From positions 1 to 7,534 of the forward strand of contig SXYT01000006.1 of the NCBI GenBank assembly GCA_005788205.1: a DNA stretch of 7,534 nt, given 5' to 3'. Shown here one piece after another: positions 1 through 6,078 of the stretch (the stretch's first letter is position 1; every line of letters starts with the position of its first letter). Position numbers and translations under genes: made by a program. Below the pieces are notes generated by a model. It was not told the origin of the DNA. It did no database searches and saw nothing but the letters and a program-made list of their open reading frames with translations. Source of the stretch: Actinomycetota bacterium (GTDB lineage Bacteria; Actinomycetota; Acidimicrobiia; Acidimicrobiales; Ilumatobacteraceae).

Positions 1-193
1 GTCGTTGCGGCCGGCGCTGGCGGCACTGTGGGCGGACCATCCCGCGGGTTTCCTCATCCGCGACCTCGCCGCCGCGCTCGGCATCTCGCGCAAGTGGGCA
101 GTGCCGCTTGCCGAGTGCCTCGACAGGACGGGGCTCACGAAGCGCACGGGTGACGTGAGGGTGCCGGGACGGCTCGTGCGGGGCCGGGACTGA
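1..193 (+). CDS. selB: Selenocysteine-specific elongation factor SelB, C-terminal fragment
   Basis: Partial gene: the window holds only the last 63 residues, in a frame that is open at the left edge and stops with TGA at 191-193. SelB is the GTPase that brings Sec-tRNA to UGA codons; its C-terminal winged-helix repeats bind the SECIS hairpin of the mRNA. The visible part looks like the last winged helix, with the typical run ISRKWAVPLAECLDRTG followed by TKRTGDVRVPGR (SelB proteins usually end in S-R-K-x-A-x-P-L-L-E-x-x-D then R-x-G-D-x-R). A tRNA-Sec gene 30 bases downstream on the other strand and a selenoprotein gene beyond it strongly support the call. The first in-frame TTG (position 5) is not the true start. 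Domain assignment is from family knowledge; the G domain lies outside the window. Confidence 0.87.
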   Translation, partial: SLRPALAALWADHPAGFLIRDLAAALGISRKWAVPLAECLDRTGLTKRTGDVRVPGRLVRGRD

Positions 194-223
194 GTCAACC
201 GGGCTGGTGCCGCGGCAGAGAGA

Positions 224-319
224 TGGCGGAGGCGGACGGGAATCGAACCCGCCGGACGGGGAGTGCCCGTCCCGTCTGTTTTGAAGACAGCGAAGCCCAC
301 CAGGTGCTCGTACGCCTCC
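224..319 (-). tRNA. selC: tRNA-Sec (anticodon UCA)
   Basis: Read on the minus strand this folds as a 96-nt tRNA with encoded 3' GCCA (224-227). The anticodon loop is CUUCAAA, with anticodon UCA complementary to 282-284. The variable arm is long, with a perfect 7-bp stem GGACGGG/CCCGUCC and a 5-nt loop, typical of tRNA-Sec. The T loop is UUCGAUU and the discriminator base is G73, as the bacterial Sec tRNA requires for SerRS and SelA recognition. The acceptor stem gives seven clean pairs (GGAGGCG/CGCCUCC); the eighth position would be a U-C mismatch, but the T stem can take a sixth G-C pair, so 13 stacked pairs remain possible as 7/6 instead of the usual 8/5. It faces the selB 3' end and is divergent from the selenoprotein operon. 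Confidence 0.96.
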
Positions 320-326
320 GCCGACC

Positions 327-332
327 ACGCTA
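327..332 (-). promoter_or_regulatory. Candidate -10 element of selC
   Basis: On the minus strand this reads TAGCGT, a TANNNT-type -10. Seven bases (326-320) separate it from the first base of mature tRNA-Sec at 319, so transcription could begin almost at the mature 5' end. No convincing -35 hexamer is seen at 16-18 bases. Identified by eye only. Confidence 0.4.
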
Positions 333-333
333 C

Positions 334-361
334 TTGCGGGTCATTCGCAACGGGCTACGGT
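334..361 (+). promoter_or_regulatory. Candidate promoter of the thioredoxin-like/UGSC selenoprotein operon
   Basis: A TTGCGG -35 (334-339), a 16-base spacer and a TACGGT -10 (356-361) lie directly before the ATG at 368. Only six bases separate the -10 from the start codon and no Shine-Dalgarno sequence is seen, so the mRNA is probably leaderless or nearly so, as is common in actinobacteria. The -35 lies next to the candidate selC -10 on the other strand, so tRNA-Sec and the selenoprotein operon appear to share a divergent control region of about 48 bases. Confidence 0.45.
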
Positions 362-367
362 GCTGCC

Positions 368-1813
368 ATGGGCACCCAATCCTCCCTTCTCCCTGACGGC
401 CTCGTCATCGTGGTCAAGAAGGAATGTGCCACTTGTCAGCTCGTCGAGCCTCTGCTCGCGCGCATCAAGTCGGAGTCCGGGCCCCTCACCGTGTGGACCC
501 AGGACGACCCCACGTTCGCGTCGTCGGTGGGTGCCGTGCACGACTCCGACCTGGCGGTGTCGTGGCACAACAACATCGAGACCGTGCCGACGCTCATCAC
601 CGTGCGCGACGGCAGGGAGACGGGGCGCACGTTCGGCTGGTCACGCGAGGACTGGCGGCGACTCACCGGCATCGACGACCTCGGCGAGGACCTTCCCGCG
701 ATGCGGCCGGGATGCGGCTCCATGAGCGTGGACCCCGACATCGTCGACAAGCTGCGCGCGAGGTTCACCGGTGACACGATCAGCGCACGGCACGTGGAGT
801 TCTCAGCCGCAGAGGACGAGTTCGAGGCGATGTTCGCCCGTGGCTGGACCGACGGTCTCCCTGTCGTGCCCCCCACGCGCGAGCGCGTCCTGCGGATGCT
901 CACCGGCACCACGCGTGCCCCGGCGGAGGTCGTGGCGCTCTGCCCGCCGGACCTCATCGAGCTGACCGTGGAGAAGATCGCCATCAATGCGGTGATGGCC
1001 GGCTGCCTGCCCGAGTACTTGCCGTGGGTCATCGCGGCACTCGAGGCGGTGTGCAACGACACGTTCAACATGCACGGTGTTCTCGCCACCACGATGCCCG
1101 TCGGACCGGTGATCATGTGCAACGGCCCGGGCACTCGCGCGATCGGCATGAACAGCGGGATCAACGTGCTGGGCCAGGGCAACAGGGCGAACTCCACGAT
1201 CGGCCGTGCGGTGCAGCTCACCGTGCGCAACGTTGGCGGCGGGCGTCCCGGGGGAGTCGACCGCGCCACGCACGGCAACCCCGGCAAGGTCGGCTTCTGC
1301 TTCGCCGAGGACGAGCTCTCCTCCCCCTTCACGCCGCTGTCGCAGTGGCGCGGGATCGCGGCGGGCCGCGATGCAGTCACAGTGTTCGCCGGCGAGGGAC
1401 CGCGGGGGATGGTGGACCAGCTTGCCCGGACCCCCGAGGAACTGTGCAAGTCACTCGCGGAGTCGCTCATTCCCCTCCAGCACCCCAAGCTCGTGATCGG
1501 GTTCGACGCGATCCTGATCATCAGCCCGGACCACGGGCGCATCTTCCGTGACGCGGGCTGGGACCGCGAGCGGGTGCTCGCCGAGATCACGCGCCTCACC
1601 ACGCGGCGGGGGGCGGATCTCGTGCGCGGGATGAACGGGATGGCTGAGGGGATCCCGCCCCACCTGCGCGACGCGGATCTGCCGAAGTTCAGGCCCGGCG
1701 GCCTGTTCATCGCCTATGCGGGCGGCGGTGCCGGCCTGTTCTCGAGCATGATCGCTGGCTGGGCGAACGGCAGTGTCGGCAGCGAACCCGTCACCGTGAC
1801 CGTCGGTTCGTGA
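368..1813 (+). CDS. Thioredoxin-like domain fused to a large uncharacterised domain; putative partner of the UGSC selenoprotein
   Basis: A 481-residue protein, probably cytoplasmic (no signal peptide or membrane segment seen). Residues ~10-115 look like a thioredoxin fold: strand VIVVKK, then C20-A-T-C23 at the start of a helix, and V-P74-T with the expected cis-proline. Residues ~140-481 form a second domain that I cannot assign; landmarks are WTDGLPVVPPT (160-170), TRAIGMNSGIN, a glycine-rich VGGGRPGG and several spaced cysteines (ALCPP, AGCLP, AVCND, IMCNG, GFCFA) that could bind metal or do redox work. The ATG at 368 is chosen over the upstream in-frame ATG at 263 because that one lies inside tRNA-Sec, and because a -10-like TACGGT sits six bases before 368. 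The stop is 13 bases before the UGSC selenoprotein start, so the two are almost surely co-transcribed. I infer a thiol-disulfide partner role; the substrate is unknown. The CDS is intact, and its own UGA is a true stop because no continuing domain follows. Confidence 0.85.
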   Translation: MGTQSSLLPDGLVIVVKKECATCQLVEPLLARIKSESGPLTVWTQDDPTFASSVGAVHDSDLAVSWHNNIETVPTLITVRDGRETGRTFGWSREDWRRLTGIDDLGEDLPAMRPGCGSMSVDPDIVDKLRARFTGDTISARHVEFSAAEDEFEAMFARGWTDGLPVVPPTRERVLRMLTGTTRAPAEVVALCPPDLIELTVEKIAINAVMAGCLPEYLPWVIAALEAVCNDTFNMHGVLATTMPVGPVIMCNGPGTRAIGMNSGINVLGQGNRANSTIGRAVQLTVRNVGGGRPGGVDRATHGNPGKVGFCFAEDELSSPFTPLSQWRGIAAGRDAVTVFAGEGPRGMVDQLARTPEELCKSLAESLIPLQHPKLVIGFDAILIISPDHGRIFRDAGWDRERVLAEITRLTTRRGADLVRGMNGMAEGIPPHLRDADLPKFRPGGLFIAYAGGGAGLFSSMIAGWANGSVGSEPVTVTVGS

Positions 1814-1826
1814 CACAATGGGTGCC

Positions 1827-2351
1827 ATGACGTCAACAACGGTGGTGCTCGACCCCACGAACGAGACTCGCCCCGCGTTGCGCCCGGTCCTTGACCGTCC
1901 CGCGGACGTGAAGGGTCTCACCGTGGGACTCCTCGACATCTCGAAGCCACGCGGGAACGTGTTCCTCGACCGCATCGAGGAAAAGCTCACCGCCCGGGGC
2001 GCGACCGTCGTCCGCTACGCGAAGCCCACGTTCACGAAGCCCGCCCCCGTCGATCTGCGCCACGAGATCGCCACGCACTGCAACGTGGTCATCGAGGCAC
2101 TCGCCGATTGAGGCAGTTGCACGTCGTGCAGTGTGCACGACATCGCTGATCTCGAGATGCGCGGCGTGCCCGGCGTCTTTCTTGCCACCACCGAGTTCGT
2201 CACGGCCGCGGTCGCCCAGGCATCGGCACTCGGCATGCCGGACATCAAGCGGGTGTACACGAGCCACCCGATCCAGGACCGCACCGACGACGAGATGGTC
2301 GCCCTCGCCGACGCGTATTTCGACGAGATCCTCGCCGCCATCACCGCCTGA
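1827..2351 (+). CDS. UGSC-family selenoprotein (UGA at 2109-2111 read as selenocysteine)
   Basis: One 174-residue protein that appears as two ORFs split by an in-frame TGA. Read through, codons 94-101 give D-U95-G-S-C98-T-S-C101, the hallmark of UGSC (seleno)proteins. Both halves belong together: before the UGA there is a strand-rich region (TVGLLDISKPRGN, residues ~32-44, then NVVIEALAD leading into Sec); after it come LEMRGVPGVFLATTEF and a C-terminal helical part with TSHPIQDRTDDEM, keeping frame to a TGA stop at 2349-2351. The total length fits the family. Sec with nearby Cys98 could form a selenenylsulfide, suggesting a redox enzyme; the reaction is not known to me. A hairpin 11 bases after the UGA is a plausible SECIS, and selB and selC are next door. 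The start could be ATG 1827 (chosen: -10-like CACAAT at 1814-1819, no Shine-Dalgarno) or ATG 1818, which adds three residues. Confidence 0.93.
2109..2111 (+). other. Recoded UGA codon, inserts selenocysteine
   Basis: TGA in frame at codon 95 of the UGSC protein, preceded by GAT (Asp) and followed by GGC AGT TGC (Gly-Ser-Cys). The reading frame continues for another 79 sense codons with family-like sequence. Conventional annotation would call it a stop and start a false 72-residue gene at the GTG at 2133. Confidence 0.93.
2112..2153 (+). promoter_or_regulatory. Candidate bacterial SECIS element
   Basis: A perfect 8-bp stem GTCGTGCA (2123-2130) / TGCACGAC (2134-2141) closes a GTG triloop (2131-2133); opening the last A-U pair gives a 7-bp stem with loop AGUGU. 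The loop lies 19 bases past the UGA, within the short distance bacterial SelB requires, and it has G and U residues of the kind SelB contacts. A weaker lower stem may extend it: CAG 2114-2116 with CTG 2146-2148, and GAG 2110-2112 (part of the UGA) with CTC 2151-2153. The element is inside the coding sequence, as in other bacteria. Folding was done by eye, without energy calculation. Confidence 0.72.
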
Positions 2352-2387
2352 CACGTTCCCGGCGGACGGCCCCAAGGCGGGGGCGGG

Positions 2388-2393
2388 TACCCT
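2388..2393 (+). promoter_or_regulatory. Candidate internal -10 before the phosphatase gene
   Basis: TACCCT ends eight bases before the ATG at 2402, which has no Shine-Dalgarno sequence. The geometry matches the other candidate leaderless starts here. No clear -35 is seen, so this could be chance; the gene may also be read from the upstream promoter. Confidence 0.25.
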
Positions 2394-2401
2394 TGTCTCC
2401 C

Positions 2402-3010
2402 ATGTCGTCGGCAACCCGCATCCTCGTCCTGCGCCACGGCCAGAGCGAGTGGAACGCGCGGGGCAAGTGGCAGGGCCAGGCTGACATCGACCTCACCGAC
2501 CTCGGCTGCGAGCAGGCCCGCCGCGCCGCGGACAGGCTGGGCACGTTCGATGCCGTCGCCAGCAGCGACCTGAACCGGGCCAGGATCACCGCCACGATCA
2601 TCGCCGATGCCCTCGGGCTGGGGCTGCTGGAGGCGGACCCCCGGCTGCGCGAGACGCACGTGGGCGAGTGGGAGGGTCTCACCCACGACGACATAGAGAA
2701 GGCCTGGCCCGGGTACCTCAAGGATCACCGACGCCCCCCGGGGTTCGAGGCCGACGGGTCGATCGTGGCCCGCGTCAGCGCCTCGTTCGCCGACCTCGCC
2801 GCGATGTTCCCCGGCGGCAGCCTCCTGTGCATCGCGCACGCCGGCGTGCTGCGCGTGATGCGGCGCCGGCTCGGGGTGCCAGACACGCGCATCGCCAACC
2901 TGGGCGGCTGTGAGTTCACCGTGCGGGCGGGTGACGGCGGCGCGGCCGACATCACGGCGGGGAACATCGTCGACCTCTTCGAGCACGGAGAGATCGGCGA
3001 GGAACTCTGA
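2402..3010 (+). CDS. Histidine phosphatase superfamily protein (phosphoglycerate mutase-like)
   Basis: A 202-residue cytoplasmic enzyme of the branch-1 histidine phosphatase fold, usual length for the small single-domain members. The catalytic signature is R11-H12-G13 in ILVLRHGQSEWN; H12 would carry the phospho group. E84 in LRETHVGEWEG fits the proton donor, and H146 in IAHAGVLRVM is the second catalytic histidine. The SSDLNRARITA segment is also typical. Such proteins include phosphatases of sugar phosphates, nucleotides or cofactor intermediates as well as true mutases; sequence alone does not fix the substrate, and a dPGM role is unlikely because the protein is short. The ATG at 2402 is preferred over the TTG at 2393, placing RHG near the N-terminus as usual. 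It starts 50 bases after the selenoprotein and ends 16 bases before the MFS gene, so it probably belongs to the same cluster. Confidence 0.9.
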   Translation: MSSATRILVLRHGQSEWNARGKWQGQADIDLTDLGCEQARRAADRLGTFDAVASSDLNRARITATIIADALGLGLLEADPRLRETHVGEWEGLTHDDIEKAWPGYLKDHRRPPGFEADGSIVARVSASFADLAAMFPGGSLLCIAHAGVLRVMRRRLGVPDTRIANLGGCEFTVRAGDGGAADITAGNIVDLFEHGEIGEEL

Positions 3011-3026
3011 TGCCCGTGCCCGCACG

Positions 3027-4214
3027 ATGAGCATGTTCTCCCGCTTCGTCGCGCCCGACAACTCCCCCGTCGTCCTGCGCAACCTCGACAAGCTCGCGTG
3101 GGGCAGGCTCGTGTCGAACGCCTGCTACCGGTTCGCCCCGCCCTTCGTGGCCGTCATCGCGCGCGGCTTCGACGTGAGCGTCGGCCAGATGGGCATCGCC
3201 CTCATGGTGGGCGAGTTCGCCGGTCTCCTCTCGCCGTGGATCGGCAGGCGTGTCGACGGCGCGAACAGGGTGACCGCCATGGCTTTCGGCATGTCCGGCC
3301 TGTTCGTGGGCGTGGTGGCGGCCGCCGCAGCACCGAATGTGGCCCTCTTCACCGTCGCGATGTTCATCATCAGCGCCACGAAGGTCGTGTTCGACACCGC
3401 ACTCATCGTGTGGATCAACGACCACGTCCCGTACGCACGGCGCGGCCAGGTGGTCGGCATCATCGAGACGTCATGGGCGCTCGGGCTCTTCGTGGGGGTC
3501 GCCGCCATGGGGCTCGTGACGGCGCTACTCAACTGGCGGGCGGGGTTCGCCCTCGGCGGTGCCGCCATGGCGGTCACGGGCCTTCTCATCGTGCGGTCGC
3601 TCCCCCGTCACGAGGCGCACGCACCGGCCACGGACGGCCCGAGGGCACACCTGCCGCGCAACGGGTGGCTCGTGGTCGCTGCGTTCTTCATGCTCCTCGG
3701 TGCCGCACAGACGGTGGGGATCGTGTTCGGGCCCTGGTTCGAGGACAGCTTCGGGTTCACGAGCGGGGCCATCGTGGCCGTCGTGGTGGCGATGGGCGTG
3801 GTGGAACTGGTCGGCAGCATCGGCAGCAGCCGGGTGGCGGACGCGTGGGGCAAGGAGGCGAGCGTCCGGCGCGGCACGGTGCTCATGCTCGCCGCGTGCG
3901 CACTCATGTTCGTGGGCCAGGGCTCGGCCTGGGTCGCGGTGCCCATGGTCGTGATCTTTTTCCTGGGGTTCGAGTTCGGAATCGTGTGCCTGCTCCCCGT
4001 CGCGGCGAACATCGTGCCGGCCGCGAGCGGTGTCGGGCTGGGGACGGCCGTGGGTGCCGGCACGTTCGGGCGTGCCGTCATGAGCAGTGTCGCCACGAAT
4101 CTCTACGACGCGGTCGGCCCTGTCGGACCGGCGGTGGTCGCCGGGGCCATGTCGATTGCCGCGGGCGCCCTGGTGACGGCCTACGAGCGGTCTGTCAGCG
4201 GTACCCGTTCGTGA
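3027..4214 (+). CDS. MFS family transporter
   Basis: A 395-residue integral membrane protein with about 12 hydrophobic segments split into two halves by a charged, proline/histidine-bearing linker at residues ~191-212. Between the likely second and third helices it carries GRRVDGANR, a degenerate form of MFS motif A (G-x-x-x-D-R-x-G-R). GIIETSWALGLFVGV is a helix typical of the family, as is FFLGFEFGIVCLLPVAANIVP in the second half. Substrate cannot be told from sequence; the general look is of a drug- or metabolite-efflux type. The start is ATG 3027 (MSMFSRF), 16 bases after the phosphatase stop; the next ATG at 3033 is equally possible. No good Shine-Dalgarno sequence is seen, so translation may depend on the upstream gene. 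The 3' end overlaps the opposing NAD synthetase gene by 20 bases, with no terminator hairpin visible between. Confidence 0.88.
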   Translation: MSMFSRFVAPDNSPVVLRNLDKLAWGRLVSNACYRFAPPFVAVIARGFDVSVGQMGIALMVGEFAGLLSPWIGRRVDGANRVTAMAFGMSGLFVGVVAAAAAPNVALFTVAMFIISATKVVFDTALIVWINDHVPYARRGQVVGIIETSWALGLFVGVAAMGLVTALLNWRAGFALGGAAMAVTGLLIVRSLPRHEAHAPATDGPRAHLPRNGWLVVAAFFMLLGAAQTVGIVFGPWFEDSFGFTSGAIVAVVVAMGVVELVGSIGSSRVADAWGKEASVRRGTVLMLAACALMFVGQGSAWVAVPMVVIFFLGFEFGIVCLLPVAANIVPAASGVGLGTAVGAGTFGRAVMSSVATNLYDAVGPVGPAVVAGAMSIAAGALVTAYERSVSGTRS

Positions 4215-5877
4215 TCGGCATGCGCCGGTCCTTGCCGAACGCCTTCTCCGACACGCGCACGCCCGGCGCGCACTGACGGCGCTTGTACTCGTTCACGTCG
4301 ACGAGCCTGCAGATGCGCCGCACGACGTCCTCGGCGTGCCCCATCGCCACGATCTCGGGCACCGTCCTGTCACCGTCCACGTAGAGGCGCAGGATCGGGT
4401 CGAGTTCCTCGTAGGGAGGCAGGCTCTGGTCATCGCGCTGGTCGGGGCGCAGTTCCGCCGACGGCGGCTTGTCGATGACGGCCCGGGGGATGATCTCGCG
4501 GCCGGCGCGTTCGTTCACCCTGCGCGACAGCGCGAACACCTGCAGCTTCAGCACGTCCTTGATGATGGCGTACCCGCCGGCAGAGTCGCCGTAGATGGTG
4601 AAGTACCCCACCGCCATCTCGCTCGTGTTGCCGGTGGTGAGCACCATCCAGCCGAACTTGTTCGACAGCGCCATGAGGGTGGTGCCGCGGCACCTGCTCT
4701 GCAGGTTCTCCTCGGTCAGGTCCTGGTCGCGACCCGCGAAGGACGGGCCCAGCATGGAGAGATAGGAGGTGAACGCCGGCTCGATGCTGATGACCCTGTG
4801 GTCGATCCCGAGGTTCGCCGCGAGCGCGGCGGCATCGTCCAGTGAACCCCGGCTGCTGTAGCGCGACGGCATGGCGACACCGTGCACGTGGTCCGCACCG
4901 AGAGCGTCGACAGCGACGGCCGCCACGATCGAGGAGTCGATCCCGCCCGACAGGCCGATGACCACGTCGGTGAAGCCGTTCTTCGTGACGTAGTCGCGGG
5001 TGCCCGTCACGAGCGCGCTGTGCATGCGGTCGATGTCGGCCTCGAACGGCTCGATGCGCGCGGGTGCGACGGTGCCGCCGGCGAAGTCGATGTCGACCAC
5101 CTCGAAGTCCGCCTCGAACGAGCGGAGCCTGCACGCAACGTTCCCGGCCGCGTCGATGACCACACTCGAGCCCTCGAACACGAGCTCATCCTGTCCGCCC
5201 ACCTGGTTCACGTAGACGACGGGCGCGTGCGAGGTGCGCGCCCTCTCCGAGAGCATCTCCTCGCGGGCGGTGTGCTTGCCGTCGTGGTACGGCGACCCGT
5301 TCACGTTGAGGATGACCTGTGCACCGGCACGCGCCTGCGCCCGCACAGGGCCGTCGGCGGACCAGATGTCCTCGCAGACGGAGATGCCGACGCGGGCGGA
5401 CGCGACTGAGACGATGCCGGCGACCGCGCCGTTCGACTCCGGCGGACCGGGGACGAAGTACCGCTGCTCGTCGAACACCGCGTAGTTCGGCAGCAGCTGC
5501 TTGCGGTAAATGGCCCTGACCTCGCCGTTTCCGCACAGCGCGAGCGCGTTGTGGAGACGGGTGTCCCTCGCCTCCACGAAACCGACGAGTGCCCAGCACC
5601 CGGTGCCGGCGGTGGACATGGCGAATTCGGCGAGGGACCTCATGTTGTCCCGCACGAACTGGGGCTTCAGCACCAGGACTTCCGGCGGGTAGCCCGTGAC
5701 GGCCAGTTCGGGGAAGACGACGATGTCGGCCCCCGCTGCCTCTGCGCGGGCGTGGTCGGCGCGCATCCGGGCCACGTTGCCCGCGAGATCGCCGACCGTC
5801 TGGTTCAGTTGCGAGAGTGCGACCCTGAGGGTCCCGGGCGACTTACTCACGGGGAGAGCCTTCGTCAGGGGCGCCAT
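4195..5877 (-). CDS. nadE: Glutamine-dependent NAD+ synthetase
   Basis: A 560-residue two-domain cytoplasmic enzyme that amidates deamido-NAD to NAD+ with ATP, taking ammonia from glutamine; last step of NAD synthesis. Residues ~18-270 are a nitrilase-fold glutaminase with the Glu-Lys-Cys triad: E57 (VVFPELAVTGYPP), K126 (YRKQLLPNY) and C168 (ISVCEDIW). Residues ~280-545 are the synthetase, with ATP loop LSGGIDSS at 309-316, TTGNTSEMAVGY, IYGDSAGGYAIIKDV and the KPPSAELRPDQRDDQSLPPY segment. The length fits the glutaminase-bearing NadE class common in actinobacteria. The ATG at 5877 gives a ~17-residue leader before TLRVALSQLNQTVGD; GTG at 5850 would give a more typical N-terminus. Minus-strand -10-like TAGCCT (5897-5892) and GATAAT (5911-5906) lie upstream, without clear -35s. 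Divergent from glutamine synthetase II, which makes the glutamine it uses. Confidence 0.97.
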   Translation of the reverse strand: MAPLTKALPVSKSPGTLRVALSQLNQTVGDLAGNVARMRADHARAEAAGADIVVFPELAVTGYPPEVLVLKPQFVRDNMRSLAEFAMSTAGTGCWALVGFVEARDTRLHNALALCGNGEVRAIYRKQLLPNYAVFDEQRYFVPGPPESNGAVAGIVSVASARVGISVCEDIWSADGPVRAQARAGAQVILNVNGSPYHDGKHTAREEMLSERARTSHAPVVYVNQVGGQDELVFEGSSVVIDAAGNVACRLRSFEADFEVVDIDFAGGTVAPARIEPFEADIDRMHSALVTGTRDYVTKNGFTDVVIGLSGGIDSSIVAAVAVDALGADHVHGVAMPSRYSSRGSLDDAAALAANLGIDHRVISIEPAFTSYLSMLGPSFAGRDQDLTEENLQSRCRGTTLMALSNKFGWMVLTTGNTSEMAVGYFTIYGDSAGGYAIIKDVLKLQVFALSRRVNERAGREIIPRAVIDKPPSAELRPDQRDDQSLPPYEELDPILRLYVDGDRTVPEIVAMGHAEDVVRRICRLVDVNEYKRRQCAPGVRVSEKAFGKDRRMPITNGYR

Positions 5878-5923
5878 GGTTCACGCCCCCGAGGCTAGCG
5901 AGGCGATTATCCACAGGACTTTG

Positions 5924-5945
5924 CCCGTCTCCCGCCCGTCTCCCG
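5924..5945. repeat. Two-copy 11-bp tandem repeat
   Basis: CCCGTCTCCCG occurs twice in a row at 5924-5934 and 5935-5945, in the spacer between nadE and glutamine synthetase II. Probably a small local duplication; no function is evident. Confidence 0.6.
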
Positions 5946-5973
5946 CCGGTTACCCGCCCCGGGCAGGCCGCAA

Positions 5974-5989
5974 TGTGTCGTTTCACACA
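5974..5989. promoter_or_regulatory. Inverted repeat upstream of glutamine synthetase II
   Basis: TGTGT (5974-5978) and ACACA (5985-5989) form a 5-bp inverted repeat around CGTTTC. It lies in the 129-base nadE/glutamine synthetase II spacer, just ahead of the likely transcription start zone, where an operator would be expected. On the minus strand GTAAAC and GAAAC here loosely recall actinobacterial GlnR half-sites (GTnAC-n6-GAAAC), but the spacing is off, so I do not call a GlnR box. Confidence 0.25.
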
Positions 5990-6006
5990 GCGTTTACAAA
6001 CCGAAC

Positions 6007-6078
6007 ATGACAAAGCAACTGCCCGCTGACATCCTTGAGGACGACATCAGAGGGGCCCTCGGGACCCACGACAGGTAA
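6007..6078 (+). CDS. Possible 23-codon upstream ORF of glutamine synthetase II
   Basis: ATG to TAA encodes 23 residues (starts MTKQLPADILEDD, ends GALGTHDR), acidic in the middle and not hydrophobic. The TAA at 6076-6078 touches the Shine-Dalgarno of the next gene and ends 11 bases before its GTG start, an arrangement suited to translational coupling. It has no Shine-Dalgarno of its own, but TACAAA (5995-6000) ends six bases before the ATG, which would allow leaderless translation. I do not recognise the peptide, and it may be an untranslated leader with a chance ORF. Confidence 0.3.
   Translation: MTKQLPADILEDDIRGALGTHDR

Noticed and set aside
263..367. 35-codon N-terminal extension of the thioredoxin-like gene
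   Set aside because: It lies partly across the tRNA-Sec gene and its promoter, and the thioredoxin fold starts naturally after ATG 368.
436..1710. 424-residue ORF on the minus strand
   Set aside because: Antisense shadow of the thioredoxin-like gene in high-GC DNA; composition is Arg/Ser/Pro-rich and no family is recognisable.
2133..2351. Separate 72-residue gene starting at GTG 2133
   Set aside because: It is the C-terminal part of the UGSC selenoprotein; it begins inside the SECIS hairpin and has no ribosome binding site.
2015..3091. 358-residue ORF on the minus strand
   Set aside because: Antisense to the selenoprotein and phosphatase genes, which have clear catalytic motifs; no recognisable domain of its own.
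3008..4276. Read-through of the phosphatase TGA to give a U-C-P-C motif and a long extension
   Set aside because: The frame beyond is an arginine-rich shadow of the MFS gene, no SECIS-like hairpin follows, and the phosphatase is complete at this stop.
5974..6000. GlnR box upstream of glutamine synthetase II
   Set aside because: Half-sites resembling GTnAC and GAAAC are present on the minus strand, but the spacing is 7-8 and not 6 bases, and bases deviate; not enough to call.
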